64,000 nucleotides of DNA from an uncultured Dehalococcoidia bacterium (GCA_951812825.1 OX638324.1:2139141-2203140); one strand, 5' to 3'. Positions 1 to 9,328 are shown, numbered from the stretch's first letter. A program made the numbers and translations. The notes: a model not told the origin generated them from the sequence alone.

Positions 1-140
1 CCTTCATTGAATGCTCCTTTGTAATTGATGTGACTACATACTACTATAGTTGGGGGTTGGGGGCTAATTGATGTGGGTGGTGGAAGACGGGTGGTTCGCG
101 TATTGTTGCTATTGGGGAGATAGTTATTAGGTTGGGTGTG

Positions 141-179
141 CACCCCCATCCTAACCTTCCCCCATCATGGGGGAAGGGA
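141..179. repeat. Interspersed palindromic repeat, family A copy 1
   Basis: The copy has a CACCCCCATCC lead followed by CCTTCCCCC-atcat-GGGGGAAGG, a 9-bp inverted repeat around a short spacer. Near-identical copies lie at 1417-1454, 6291-6328 and 10743-10781, always between genes. It sits just upstream of the ribosome-binding site of the first gene, so an upstream ATG inside the repeat is not a credible start. The rest of 1-233 shows no gene. Confidence 0.8.
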
Positions 180-233
180 GAAGAGACCCTCATCCTCTAT
201 GGCGTAGAGGGTGAGATTTGGAGGAGGATTGCG

Positions 234-1397
234 ATGATTACGAAGTTTGACAGCTTGTTTGCCGGTCACGTGGACGTGGAGAACGTGGGGTATAGCGGGA
301 CGCCGGTGAATGACCGGTCCTATTCCGACGAGTACCTGGCGACGGCCTTCGACAAGTCGTTGGCCATCGCCCAGCTGATGGACCGGAAGGGGTATGACAC
401 GCTGTGGCTGGCGGAGCACCACTTCCAGCCGGAGGGGTTCGAGTGCATCCCCAACGTGCTGATGCTGAGCGTGCATCTGGCTCACCAGACGGAGCGGATA
501 AACTTCGGGTGCGGGTTCAACATCACGCCGATGTGGCACCCGCTGCGGCTGGCGGAGGACTACGCACAGGCGGATATCTTCACCAAGGGCAGGGTGATTT
601 TCGGCGTGGGGCGTGGGTATCACACGCGTGAGGTGGAGACCTTCGGCGCGCCGCTGCTGGACCAAGGGGCGAACCGGGACCTGTTCGAGGAGCAGGTGGA
701 CATCATCTTGAGGGCGCTGACGGAGAGGCCGTTTTCTCATAAGGGCGAATACTATGAGCTGCCGCCGGAGGTGCCGTATCGGGGTTACGATCTGAAGGAG
801 TTGACGCTGGTTCCTCGGCCCATCTATAGGCCGCTGGAGTGCTGGCAGCCGGTCCAGAGCGCAACGCCGCGGGGATTGGACTTCATGGTGAAGCACGGCA
901 TAAAGGGGCTTATTGGCGGGGGCGTGGCAGAAGGCGGCGCTATGGACAACACGGTGATCGCGTGGCAGCAGGCCCACGCCAGGGCGGGGAACCAGAAGGC
1001 GATGGGGGAGGATCTGAGCATCGGGTTCCACTTCTTCCTTTCGGACACGGTGGAGGAGGGGATTGAGCGTTATTCCAAGTTCTACGAGGAGAATATCAAG
1101 ATGTTCGGGCCGCTGCGGCTGGTACGGGCTCTTTCGGACGAGCAGATAGAGGAGATGGGGAACCCGGAGACTGCGCCGAATGCGGGTCTTCCGACGATGG
1201 CGCAGGCCATCGAGGCGGGGGCGGTGCTTTGCGGCCCGCCGGGCCGTGTTATCGACCAGCTGAAGGGGTTGGAGAAACGTCTGCCGGGGTTGGAGAGGGT
1301 GAGCGTGAGTCATCCGGTGGGGACGCCGGAGTCGGTGGTGTTGGAGCAGCTGGAGTGGTTTTCCGAGGACGTGATGCCGGAGTTTGTAGGGCGGTAG
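234..1397 (+). CDS. LLM-class (luciferase-like) flavin-dependent monooxygenase
   Basis: This 387-residue protein resembles the bacterial luciferase/alkanal monooxygenase superfamily, whose members use reduced flavin and O2 to oxidise organic substrates in the cytoplasm. The family signature AEHHF is present near residue 62, followed by the typical N-terminal barrel pattern (an NFGCGFN strand, then W-H-P-L-R-L-A-E-D and FGVGRGYH). The start at 234 follows a strong GGAGGAGG ribosome-binding site at 220-227. The open frame extends further upstream only through a repeat element. A thiamine-diphosphate enzyme follows on the same strand, and several amidohydrolases lie downstream, which suggests catabolism of an organic acid or heterocycle. 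The substrate cannot be read from the sequence. Confidence 0.88.
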   Translation: MITKFDSLFAGHVDVENVGYSGTPVNDRSYSDEYLATAFDKSLAIAQLMDRKGYDTLWLAEHHFQPEGFECIPNVLMLSVHLAHQTERINFGCGFNITPMWHPLRLAEDYAQADIFTKGRVIFGVGRGYHTREVETFGAPLLDQGANRDLFEEQVDIILRALTERPFSHKGEYYELPPEVPYRGYDLKELTLVPRPIYRPLECWQPVQSATPRGLDFMVKHGIKGLIGGGVAEGGAMDNTVIAWQQAHARAGNQKAMGEDLSIGFHFFLSDTVEEGIERYSKFYEENIKMFGPLRLVRALSDEQIEEMGNPETAPNAGLPTMAQAIEAGAVLCGPPGRVIDQLKGLEKRLPGLERVSVSHPVGTPESVVLEQLEWFSEDVMPEFVGR

Positions 1398-1416
1398 GGT
1401 TTGGGAGGGGGAGTGT

Positions 1417-1454
1417 CACCCCCATCCGAACCTTCCCCCATCAAGGGGGAAGGG
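1417..1454. repeat. Interspersed palindromic repeat, family A copy 2
   Basis: This is the cleanest copy: CACCCCCATCCGAA followed by CCTTCCCCC-atcaa-GGGGGAAGG. It lies between the monooxygenase and the thiamine-diphosphate enzyme, 20 nt after the stop codon of the former. It could fold in mRNA, but no T-run follows, so it is not a standard terminator. Confidence 0.8.
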
Positions 1455-1542
1455 CTAAGAGGGGATGGAGGTGGGTGTTTGCCGTGCGGTGGTGTTGGGC
1501 TTAGACTAGGCCAAGCGGTCACATCGTTTTAGGAGGAGAGCT

Positions 1543-3180
1543 ATGCGTGGAAATACTGCCCTGGCCAACGTGCTGAAGATGGAGGGGACTGAGCTTCTCT
1601 TCTGCTATCCGGCGAATCCGCTTATCGAGGCGGCGGCGATTGCCGGGATCCGGCCCATCATGTCGCGGACGGAGAGGACGACGGTAAACATGGCGGACGG
1701 GTTTACTCGGGTGACCAACGGTCGTCGAACGGGGGTGGTGGTGACGCAGTCGGGGCCGGGTATCGAGAACGCCTACGGCGGGGTGGCCCACGCATTTGCA
1801 GAGTCGGTGCCGATTCTTGTGATTCCGGGGGGGCCTCCGAGGGACAGGACGCAACAGCTTCCGAACTTCCCCGCCGTTGAGGCCTACGACAAGGTGCTGA
1901 AGTGGGGGGCGCAGGCGAACCAGGCTGGGCGTGTGCCTGAGATGATGCGTCGGGCGTACACTGCTCTACGGTCGGGGCGTCCGGGGCCGGTGATGGTGGA
2001 GGTGCCTGCGGACGTGGGGGAGGAGGAGATATCCGAGGAGGCGTTCGACTACCGTCCGGTGGGGCACATCCACAGCGCCGGGGACCCGGCAGACGTGAGG
2101 GAGGCGGCAAGGGCGTTGCTTAACGCCAAGCGTCCGGTGATCTACGCCGGACAGGGGGTGTTGTGGGCGGAGGCTTCGTCGGAGCTGGTTACGCTGGCGG
2201 AGTTGGCCAACGCGCCAGTGATGACTACGAACATCGGGAAGAGCGCGTTCCCTGAGAACCATCCATTGGCGCTGGGGACGGGGGCCAACACGCTGACCAA
2301 GATGGTACGTCATTTTCTGGATAGGTCTGACCTGGTGTTCGGCGTAGGTTGCAGCTTCACGACCAACCTGGCGTCCATTGGGGTACCCCCGGGGAAGACG
2401 ATGGTGCAGTGCACGGTGGATGCGAGGGACATCAACAAGGAGCATCGCATCGATCATGCCGTCATCGGGGACGCAAAGCTGGTGCTGGGTCAGCTAATTG
2501 ACGAGGTGCAGCGGCTGACGGGGGAGGATGGTAGGCGGGGAGAGTCGGAGCCAACGGGAGAGATTGCGCGGGTGAAGGGGGAGTGGCTGGAGGAGTGGAT
2601 GCCGCGATTGACATCCGACGAGGTTCCCATCAATCCGTACCGCATCATCTGGGATCTGATGCACACGCTGGACAGGACGCAGACGATTGTGACGCACGAC
2701 TCGGGGCACCCGCGGGACCAGACGATACCGTTCTACGAAGCGATTGTGCCTCGGGGGTATCTGGGCTGGGGGAATTCGAGCCAGCTGGGGTATTCGGTGG
2801 GGTTGAGCATGGGGGCGAAGCTGGCGGCGCCGGAGAAGACGGTGGTGACGATTATGGGGGACGCGGCGATAGGGATGGCGGGGATGGACATCGAGACTGC
2901 GGCACGGCTGGAGATTCCGATTCTGCTGGTGGTGTTCAACAATCACGTACTGAGCGGGTATTCGGTCAATTATCCGGTGGCGACGGAGCGGTTCGGTTTT
3001 ACAAACCTGTACGGCAACTACGCGGACCTGTCGCAGGCGTTGGGGGGTTACGGGGAGCGCATCACGGATCCGTCGGAGATCGTCCCGGCCCTAGGGAGGG
3101 CGCAGGCGGCGATGGCAGGGGGGAAGCCTGCGCTGCTGGAGTTCATGACGAAAGAGGAGAACGCGCTGTCCCGGTATTAG
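1543..3180 (+). CDS. Thiamine-diphosphate-dependent enzyme, acetolactate-synthase-like
   Basis: This 545-residue protein has the three-domain architecture of the acetolactate synthase/benzoylformate decarboxylase family. The N-terminal PYR domain has the catalytic Glu in R-T-E-R near residue 44, followed by MADGFTR. A central domain follows, then a C-terminal PP domain with the ThDP/Mg motif G-D-A ... N-N near residues 440-470 (MGDAAIGMAG, then VFNNH). AGGAGGAGA at 1531-1539 positions the ATG. The family makes or breaks C-C bonds next to a carbonyl. The gene has no ilvN-type regulatory subunit beside it and sits among catabolic genes, so a decarboxylase or lyase role in degradation is as likely as valine biosynthesis. 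The exact reaction is unresolved. Confidence 0.85.
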   Translation: MRGNTALANVLKMEGTELLFCYPANPLIEAAAIAGIRPIMSRTERTTVNMADGFTRVTNGRRTGVVVTQSGPGIENAYGGVAHAFAESVPILVIPGGPPRDRTQQLPNFPAVEAYDKVLKWGAQANQAGRVPEMMRRAYTALRSGRPGPVMVEVPADVGEEEISEEAFDYRPVGHIHSAGDPADVREAARALLNAKRPVIYAGQGVLWAEASSELVTLAELANAPVMTTNIGKSAFPENHPLALGTGANTLTKMVRHFLDRSDLVFGVGCSFTTNLASIGVPPGKTMVQCTVDARDINKEHRIDHAVIGDAKLVLGQLIDEVQRLTGEDGRRGESEPTGEIARVKGEWLEEWMPRLTSDEVPINPYRIIWDLMHTLDRTQTIVTHDSGHPRDQTIPFYEAIVPRGYLGWGNSSQLGYSVGLSMGAKLAAPEKTVVTIMGDAAIGMAGMDIETAARLEIPILLVVFNNHVLSGYSVNYPVATERFGFTNLYGNYADLSQALGGYGERITDPSEIVPALGRAQAAMAGGKPALLEFMTKEENALSRY

Positions 3181-3240
3181 GGGGATCAGATTATCCCAAC
3201 GTTGCATAAGAAAATTGGGAACTGCCCGGAGGGAATAAGA

Positions 3241-3477
3241 ATGAACCAATCTGAGGAACGCCAGCATCAGATTGAGATGGAGAGGGTCTTTCATCATTCG
3301 ACAATTTTGGCCGTTCGAACAGAACGCCTCAAGCCTACTGCCTGCGGGTGGAATGGAAAGCACTACGGCACTTCTGATTGGGGCGTACTCGTCCAGATGG
3401 CTCGCGACGAGGACTTTACGGGCAACATTTATGGGCGGCGGGTATGCAGGTCTTGCCTCGAATATGCTCCTGCATAA
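3241..3477 (+). CDS. Small hypothetical protein with Cys pair
   Basis: I do not recognise this 78-residue frame. ATG 3241 has a good GGAGGG ribosome-binding site at 3228-3233, 7 nt upstream. The protein begins MNQSEERQHQ. It contains CGWNG in the middle and C-R-S-C near the C-terminus, so a small zinc- or redox-binding fold is possible. Base composition is less G-rich than the neighbours. It lies downstream of the thiamine-diphosphate enzyme and converges with an amidohydrolase gene. It could be chance coding. Confidence 0.4.
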   Translation: MNQSEERQHQIEMERVFHHSTILAVRTERLKPTACGWNGKHYGTSDWGVLVQMARDEDFTGNIYGRRVCRSCLEYAPA

Positions 3478-3544
3478 GCGGATACCAAACTAAGTTAATC
3501 GTGCCACCCGAAAAAGCCGGTGTTGTCGACTTAGGGTAGGCCCG

Positions 3545-4696
3545 TCAGGTGAGGATGCGGTCGCCGAAGAGGCGGGCGGGGTTGTTCCAGAGGATGTTTT
3601 GCTTGTTTTCGTCGGTGATGGGTTGGTGCAGGAGTTCGGGGAGGGCAACGTGGGGAGCGGGAGCGTCGGTGTGGGGATAGTCGGTGTTCCAGATAAGGTT
3701 GCTATCGCCGAGGATGTTGATGACGGAGGGCAGGGCCTCTTCGTCGGCGTCGGCGGCCACGAAGATCTGGCGCTTGAAGAACTCGGTTGGGGTCAATTCG
3801 AGATTGTTGTCGTCCCAGAAGACGGACTGGCGACCGACGGAGTGGTCGTCGAGGCGACCGAGCCAGAAGGGTAGCCAGCCGGCGTTGCCTTCGAGGAAGC
3901 TGGCGCGGAGGGTGGGGTGCTTCTGGAGGATGCCGGTGTAGATGAGGTGGCCCATGGAGATCATGTTCTCCATGGGGAAGCCGATGGCGTGGTTCAGGGC
4001 GAAGAGGGCGCCGGTGAGGCCGCGGTAGCGCTGGCCGGCGTGGGGGGAGCCGCTGCCCGCGCCGTGGAAGGTCACGGGGATGTCGAGTTCGGTAACGAGG
4101 TTCCAGAAGGCATCGTACTCGGGATAGTGCCAGAATTGGCCTTCCCGGGGTCGGGGCATCATTACGGTTATGGCTCCCAACTCGGTGACGGCGCGGCGGG
4201 TCTCCTCGACGGCGCGTTCGAGATCGTAGGGCGGGAGTTCGACGACCATCTTGAGGCGGGAAGGATCGGCGCTGCAGAAGTCGTGGGCCCAGTTGTGGTA
4301 AGCGCGGGCCAGCGCCCACATGAGGTCGGGGTCTTTATCAGTCTGGCGGAGGGGAGCAGAGCCGTGGCCGGGGATGCAGACCATCTTGTCCCAGCCGTAT
4401 TTGTCCATGTCTTTGAGGCGGCTTTCGGCGCTCCACCAGTGGTCGTAGGCCTGGCCATACTTTTTCCGCAACCCTACGTATAGCTGGTTGGGGCGTCGCT
4501 TCCAAACGGAGGTGGGGAGACCTTCGGAGTCGCCGGGGAAGAGTTCGCCGGGCTCGTAGCGGAAGATGATGCGGTTCTGTACGTGCTCGACGACGGGACG
4601 CCGGTCGTAGAACTCGGCCTCCACGTAGTTGTCCCAGATGTATGGGGGTTCCTGCATGTGAGCATCGGCGTCGATGACCTTGAATCCGTTGCGCAT
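3545..4696 (-). CDS. Amidohydrolase-2 family metal-dependent hydrolase (paralog 1)
   Basis: This 383-residue protein is of the PF04909 type (TIM-barrel metallohydrolase/decarboxylase related to ACMSD). The N-terminus carries the D-A-D-A-H-M-Q-E-P metal-site motif, the centre has a T-F-H-G strand, and the C-terminal end has N-T-D-Y-P-H, which supplies the conserved Asp. The ATG at 4696 follows AGGAGGA, 8 nt upstream. The open frame could be extended upstream but runs into the divergent promoter region. Paralogs lie at 9518, 10811 and 11983. The family hydrolyses or decarboxylates small cyclic or aromatic acids, and the substrate here is unknown. It is transcribed divergently from the chlorohydrolase-like gene, with about 120 nt between them. 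Confidence 0.88.
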   Translation of the reverse strand: MRNGFKVIDADAHMQEPPYIWDNYVEAEFYDRRPVVEHVQNRIIFRYEPGELFPGDSEGLPTSVWKRRPNQLYVGLRKKYGQAYDHWWSAESRLKDMDKYGWDKMVCIPGHGSAPLRQTDKDPDLMWALARAYHNWAHDFCSADPSRLKMVVELPPYDLERAVEETRRAVTELGAITVMMPRPREGQFWHYPEYDAFWNLVTELDIPVTFHGAGSGSPHAGQRYRGLTGALFALNHAIGFPMENMISMGHLIYTGILQKHPTLRASFLEGNAGWLPFWLGRLDDHSVGRQSVFWDDNNLELTPTEFFKRQIFVAADADEEALPSVINILGDSNLIWNTDYPHTDAPAPHVALPELLHQPITDENKQNILWNNPARLFGDRILT

Positions 4697-4819
4697 GGGG
4701 CGTTCCTCCTGCTTGGTAGGGCAATGATACCAAGTTGGGGGGAGGATGGGGAAGTTGCCGCTGGTTATGCGGGGTGTTAAGGTTCGTCTATTCCGGGCTG
4801 AAGATTGTGGAGCGCGTTG

Positions 4820-6211
4820 ATGGCAGAGGGCAGAGTTAAGAAGGTTGACCTTGTTATCGATAGGGGCGTGGTGATATCCATGGATGCCCAGCGGAGGATT
4901 TTCAATCCGGGATACGTGGCGGTGGACGGGGGAAAGATAGTGGGGGTGGGGCCTTTGAGGGAGGGATGGTACGAGGGCCGGGAACGGATAGACGCATCTG
5001 GGATGGTGGTGATGCCTGGAATCGTCAATGCCCACGATCATCTGGACCAGTCGGTGTACCGGAGCTTGTTGGACCACAAGCGGGTTTCGAGGGACAACCT
5101 GCTTCGGCTGGCGCAGGGGCTTACGAGGGAGCGGGCCAGGGCAGCCGCCGCATCGAGCCTGCTGGAGTTACTGAAGTATGGCGTTACGACCACGCAGGAG
5201 AACCACTGGACGCACTTTCATCAGGACTCGACGGACGGGGTATGTGAGGCGATACAGCAGTCGGGGATGAGGGGCGTGGTGTCGCGAGGGATCAGCGATG
5301 AGGAAGAGTTCACGCCGGCTGAGTTCATCGAGAGGACGGAGGACGTGCTGGAGGACCTGGGCAGGCTGGAAGCAGAGTTCGATTCGGACCGGATCATGAT
5401 TACGTCGGAGCCGACGACTATCATCCGGTGCAAGCCGGACACGGTCAGGGCGATGAGGGAATGGGCGCTTAAGCGGGAGAAGATGTGGCACATTCACCTG
5501 GCGCAGACCAGCGACGAACTGGAGGAGGCGATGGCGAAGGTGGGGATGGGAAGCGTGCAGTATGCCGAAAAGCTGGGGGTGCTGGGGCCGGAGATGCTGG
5601 CTATTCATTGCAGTGGACTGCTGGATGAGGAGGTGGAGCTTTTCGGGAAGTACCAGGTTAACGTTTCGCACTGTCCATTGACGGTGATGCGGGGAGGAAA
5701 CCGTGTGCCGCCCATCTGGGAGATGGGGCGGCTGGGCGCCAGGGTGGCGGTAGGGACGGACGGTTCGGCGACGAACAACGGACAGAATCCGTGGGAAGCG
5801 ATGAAGATGGCGATCTACATGCAGCGGGTGCGGTTTGGAGACAGGTACTTGGGGTCGGCGGAGGAGGCGCTGGAGTTGGCGACGGTGAAGGCGGCTGCCG
5901 TGCTGGACATGGGGGACAGGGTGGGTTCGCTGGAGCCTGGGCTGGAGGCGGACGTGGCGACGTTCCGGCTGGACCAGCCGCATCTGCTGCCGGGGGCGCG
6001 GCTGGTGAACAACCTGGTGTTTTCGGGTTTGAACAACATGGCCGATACGGTGCTGGTGGGTGGGAAGGTCATTTTGAGGGAAGGTCGGGCGGTTCTTGTG
6101 GACGAGGAGGAGGTTGTTGCGCGGGTGCGGGAGGCGCAGGCGGGGATGATTCGGGAGGCAGGAATGGAGGGGGACGTGGGTGGGCTTTCGACGTGGCCTG
6201 AGATTGGGTGA
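4820..6211 (+). CDS. Amidohydrolase-1 family (AtzA/TrzN/SsnA-like) deaminase or chlorohydrolase
   Basis: This 463-residue protein has the layout of metal-dependent aminohydrolases acting on triazines, guanine, cytosine or similar N-heterocycles. A small N-terminal beta domain is followed by N-A-H-D-H (metal His pair, near residue 76). HIHLAQ supplies a third His, A-I-H-C a fourth, and VGTDGSATNN the catalytic/metal Asp. ATG 4820 with GTGGAG upstream is preferred over TTG 4805 in the same frame. A composite beta domain returns at the C-terminus (DVATFRLD). Its position in a region of amidohydrolases and an SDR suggests heterocycle catabolism. The specific leaving group (amine or halide) cannot be told. 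Confidence 0.87.
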   Translation: MAEGRVKKVDLVIDRGVVISMDAQRRIFNPGYVAVDGGKIVGVGPLREGWYEGRERIDASGMVVMPGIVNAHDHLDQSVYRSLLDHKRVSRDNLLRLAQGLTRERARAAAASSLLELLKYGVTTTQENHWTHFHQDSTDGVCEAIQQSGMRGVVSRGISDEEEFTPAEFIERTEDVLEDLGRLEAEFDSDRIMITSEPTTIIRCKPDTVRAMREWALKREKMWHIHLAQTSDELEEAMAKVGMGSVQYAEKLGVLGPEMLAIHCSGLLDEEVELFGKYQVNVSHCPLTVMRGGNRVPPIWEMGRLGARVAVGTDGSATNNGQNPWEAMKMAIYMQRVRFGDRYLGSAEEALELATVKAAAVLDMGDRVGSLEPGLEADVATFRLDQPHLLPGARLVNNLVFSGLNNMADTVLVGGKVILREGRAVLVDEEEVVARVREAQAGMIREAGMEGDVGGLSTWPEIG

Positions 6212-6290
6212 GAGAGATGGCAGTTGGTAGGGAGTGTGGGTTCCGGCATTCGCGGAATCAGGAGGGGGCTGTGGCGGTGAAAGGGGAAAT

Positions 6291-6328
6291 CACCCCCATC
6301 CGAACCTTCCCCCGTCAAGGGGGAAGGG
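6291..6328. repeat. Interspersed palindromic repeat, family A copy 3
   Basis: The copy reads CACCCCCATCCGAA then CCTTCCCCC-gtcaa-GGGGGAAGG. Just upstream (about 6241-6258) is TTCCG-gcattcg-CGGAA, a degenerate copy of the family B palindrome, so two repeat families abut here between the amidohydrolase and SDR genes. Confidence 0.75.
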
Positions 6329-6384
6329 CGAAGAGAGGAGGGGGATCAGGGTGTTGGAGATTTGAAGGTTAGGAGAATGAACCG

Positions 6385-7143
6385 ATGAGTGAAGAAGGTA
6401 AGGTTGCCGTTGTAACAGGGGGTGGGACGGGAATAGGGAGGCTCAGCGCGTTGACGCTGTGGAGGGAGGGATTTTCGGTGGCGGTGTGCGGTCGGCGTCT
6501 GGAGCGGCTTGAGGCCGTGGTGGAGGAATCGGGGATGCCGTCGTCAAGGGCGCTGGCGGTGAGTGCGGACGTAGGCAATCCTGACGACGTTGATGCGCTG
6601 TTCGCAAAGGTTGTGGAGAAGTTCGAGCGGGTGGATCTGCTGTTCAACAACGCGGGGATGGGGGCGCCGCCGCTTTCGGTGGAGGAGCTCAGCTTCGAGC
6701 AGTGGAAGCAGGTGGTGGACGTGAACCTGAACGGGGCCTTTCTGTGCACCCGGGCGGCGATGCGGATAATGAAAAATCAGGAACCCATGGGAGGTCGCAT
6801 CATTAACAACGGGTCGATTTCGGCGCAAACACCGCGTCCGAACTCGGCGCCGTACACGGCCACCAAGCACGCCATGACGGGGTTGACGAAGTCGACGGCT
6901 TTGGACGGGAGGAAGTACAACATCGCCTGCGGTCAGATAGATGTGGGCAACGCGGCCACAAGGATGGCGGCGCGGATGGAGGAGGGGATTGAGCAGGCGG
7001 ACGGATCGGTGATGGTGGAGCCGGTGATGGCTACAGAGCACGTGGCGGAGGCGGTGGCGCACATGGCGAACTTGCCACTGGACGCCAATATATTGTTCAT
7101 GACGATCATGGCGACGAAGATGCCCTACACGGGCCGGGGTTGA
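6385..7143 (+). CDS. Short-chain dehydrogenase/reductase (SDR)
   Basis: This 252-residue protein has the classical SDR length. It shows the Rossmann dinucleotide motif T-G-G-G-T-G-I-G at residues 11-18, NNAG near residue 91, and the catalytic Ser ... Y-x-x-x-K (NGSIS then YTATK). An Arg follows the first beta strand (CGRR), which in this family usually favours NADP(H). AGGAGA at 6371-6376 positions the ATG. It probably oxidises or reduces a hydroxyl/carbonyl intermediate of the neighbouring pathway. The substrate is unknown. Confidence 0.9.
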   Translation: MSEEGKVAVVTGGGTGIGRLSALTLWREGFSVAVCGRRLERLEAVVEESGMPSSRALAVSADVGNPDDVDALFAKVVEKFERVDLLFNNAGMGAPPLSVEELSFEQWKQVVDVNLNGAFLCTRAAMRIMKNQEPMGGRIINNGSISAQTPRPNSAPYTATKHAMTGLTKSTALDGRKYNIACGQIDVGNAATRMAARMEEGIEQADGSVMVEPVMATEHVAEAVAHMANLPLDANILFMTIMATKMPYTGRG

Positions 7144-7334
7144 TTTTTGCCTTTTGCAATGGGCGTTTCGTAGGGTAAATTCTCTGCGGTGAGCCATGGA
7201 GCGGACGTGGCGTTCGCCGCGTCTTGGGAGGAGGGTGTGGAGTGCAAGGATATTGGCGGAAAATCGACGCGTTCTTGATATGTTGGAGACGGCCGATTAG
7301 GGGATTCTTTGCTTCAACTAGGTTACATAACTTA
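7144..7334. other. Gene-free stretch upstream of binding-protein promoter
   Basis: Nothing recognisable lies between the SDR stop and the promoter at 7335. No convincing frame, repeat or riboswitch fold was seen. Confidence 0.5.
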
Positions 7335-7364
7335 TTGACAGCCAGAATTGGCCAAACCTAGAAT
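7335..7364 (+). promoter_or_regulatory. Sigma-70-like promoter for binding-protein gene
   Basis: A perfect TTGACA (7335-7340) is followed after 18 nt by TAGAAT (7359-7364, 5 of 6 matches to TATAAT). Transcription would start near 7371, leaving a leader of about 120 nt before the start codon at 7493. Confidence 0.7.
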
Positions 7365-7492
7365 CGACTTAGGCTCATAACATAGTTGTGACGGGCGTGA
7401 GATTTGCCCGTGACTTCAAGTCCGCAACGAGTGAATGATGCGGGCGAGTGGGCCGTGCTGAACATTGACGAAAGGGCAGGTCCGAGAGAGAC

Positions 7493-9328
7493 ATGTTACA
7501 CATTCTGGTTGGAATAGTTGCGATAATAGTCTTAATCAGTGCGATATGCACAGGCGGAGATGAACCCGTGGAGGTGGCCGCAACTCCCACGCCTACGTCG
7601 GTTGCACCCACGCCGGCCCCGGCACCTGCTGCTACGCCTGCGGCGCCTGAGGCCACTGCGGCGCCCACGCCGGTGCCGACGATGGTTCCTGGCCCAACGG
7701 CGGTGGTAACGGCGGCGCCGGCGCCCACTACCGAAGCACCAACGGCGGAAGCGACGGCGCGTCCGCGGTTTGGACCTGACCCAACGCGGACCCAGCCCCC
7801 GACGCAGACCGCCCCGCCGATGATTGCGGCTTCCCGTCTGAAGGTCAGCATGACGCCGCCGGCCCACCAGATGACTGTGTTCTGGAAGGGTTTCCAGAGC
7901 TCCGGCGGGCCGCTATTTCCGATGTATGAAACGCTTCTGGGCAGCGATCGGGTGACGCAAGAGTTGTACCCGATGCTGGCGACGGAGTGGTCCATGGCAC
8001 CGGATGGAAGGTCCTGGAACTTCAAGCTCCGGGAGGGCGTTCCCTTCTATCAGAACAGGCAGGCAACGACGTACGAGATGACAGCCGATGATGTGGTATT
8101 CACCTTTGAAAAGAACCAGGCCGACGACTACTCATGGCCTTCTCCATGCTGTAGGGAAATGACGGTGGAGGACTTCGACATCAGCGGCGACTACGACATC
8201 ACGTTCAATCAGAACAAGGTGGACGTGACTACAGACTACCAGCTGGGCGGCCAGAACATCTTCTTTATCAGCAGTCGCGATCACTACGACGCCGTAGGAG
8301 ATGACGGATACCAGGCGAGCCCCATAGGCACAGGGCCGTTCACTTTTGTGGAGTTCAGGACGAACCAGTACATCCTCTATGAGCGGGTGGAGAATCACTG
8401 GCGCAAGACACCGGAGTTCCCCGAGGTTCAGATCTTCTACGTGCTGGAGGACGCCACCCGGATGGCCATGCTGCTGACGGGAGAGGCTCACATTGCCGCC
8501 GTTCAGCAGTCGTTGATGCCGACAGTGGAGGAGCGAGGCTACATAAGAGTGCCCAGCACCAATCCCAGTTTTGCGCTGCTCGCGATAATTGGCGGACTCT
8601 ATTACGAGGATGAGCGGGACCTGAGCGAGCCAATGACGGATGTGCGGGTGCGGGAGGCGATGAACCTGGCCATCGACCGGGACACCATCAACGAGGTCTT
8701 CTACCAGGGTAAGTCGCTGCCCATGCCGGTACCGGGGATCAAGCCGTTCCAGGACATCTACAAGTGGAACGCTTACCCCTACGATCCAGACCGGGCGAGG
8801 ACGCTGCTGGCGGAGGCGGGATATCCGGAGGGGTTCGACTTTGAGTTTATCGTAGCCAAAATGCCGGGGATACCTGAAGCGCCAGAGATTGGCGAGGCGA
8901 TGGCGCCCTACTTCCAGGATATCGGGCTGCGTCCAAACTTGAGGGATACCAACTTCGGCGATTTGGCAACCACATATCGAACGAAGAACGCAAGGAACAA
9001 GATACTGCTTTTCCGCGGCTCGGCGGTGGCGGACTTCCAGTGGATACGCGCCATTCAGGGCGAGCCCTATGGTGGGATAAACGCACCTGCTGACGAGGAG
9101 TTGAGAGGGCTGACGGACGAGTGGGAGATGATTGTGGACTCGGATGCGAGGAAGGTGGCGACGCAGGCGATAGGCGACTGGTTCTACAACTACTACTGGG
9201 CGATACCGTTGTTCTGGGTGAGGGCGGAGGTGGCGATTAACCCGGGAGTGGTCGCCGACTACACCTCGGACCAGATTCACTTTGGGCCCAGCCGCCATCA
9301 CGAGTTTACGGTGCCGGTGTATCGGTAG
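7493..9328 (+). CDS. ABC transporter substrate-binding protein, family 5 (peptide/nickel type)
   Basis: This 611-residue exported binding protein has an N-terminal hydrophobic segment (residues 2-18) followed by Cys19 and a long Pro/Thr/Ala-rich linker (about residues 28-105). The SBP_bac_5 fold then starts, with the family pattern S-W-N-F-K-L-R-E-G-V-P-F and a VREAMNLAIDRD helix. The lipobox is imperfect (SAIC), so lipid anchoring is plausible but unproven. It has its own promoter, and a strong terminator follows. No permease or ATPase genes adjoin it, so the transporter partner must be elsewhere. A paralog lies at 38114. Substrates of the family range from oligopeptides to opines, nickel and glycosides. 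Confidence 0.88.
   Translation: MLHILVGIVAIIVLISAICTGGDEPVEVAATPTPTSVAPTPAPAPAATPAAPEATAAPTPVPTMVPGPTAVVTAAPAPTTEAPTAEATARPRFGPDPTRTQPPTQTAPPMIAASRLKVSMTPPAHQMTVFWKGFQSSGGPLFPMYETLLGSDRVTQELYPMLATEWSMAPDGRSWNFKLREGVPFYQNRQATTYEMTADDVVFTFEKNQADDYSWPSPCCREMTVEDFDISGDYDITFNQNKVDVTTDYQLGGQNIFFISSRDHYDAVGDDGYQASPIGTGPFTFVEFRTNQYILYERVENHWRKTPEFPEVQIFYVLEDATRMAMLLTGEAHIAAVQQSLMPTVEERGYIRVPSTNPSFALLAIIGGLYYEDERDLSEPMTDVRVREAMNLAIDRDTINEVFYQGKSLPMPVPGIKPFQDIYKWNAYPYDPDRARTLLAEAGYPEGFDFEFIVAKMPGIPEAPEIGEAMAPYFQDIGLRPNLRDTNFGDLATTYRTKNARNKILLFRGSAVADFQWIRAIQGEPYGGINAPADEELRGLTDEWEMIVDSDARKVATQAIGDWFYNYYWAIPLFWVRAEVAINPGVVADYTSDQIHFGPSRHHEFTVPVYR

Noticed and set aside
165..1313. Long minus-strand open frame opposite the monooxygenase, and similar long frames opposite most genes
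   Set aside because: Arg/Pro/His-rich translations without any family pattern are the expected by-product of high-GC codon use. The sense-strand genes have clear motifs and ribosome-binding sites.
7144..7492. Riboswitch in the leader of the binding-protein gene
   Set aside because: No TPP, SAM, glycine or cobalamin consensus was found. The leader is about 120 nt without a clear alternative terminator.
7375..8025. Minus-strand Gly/Ala/Val-rich frame opposite the binding-protein linker
   Set aside because: It is the complement of the Pro/Thr/Ala linker repeats and includes the promoter region. The low-complexity translation is an artefact.
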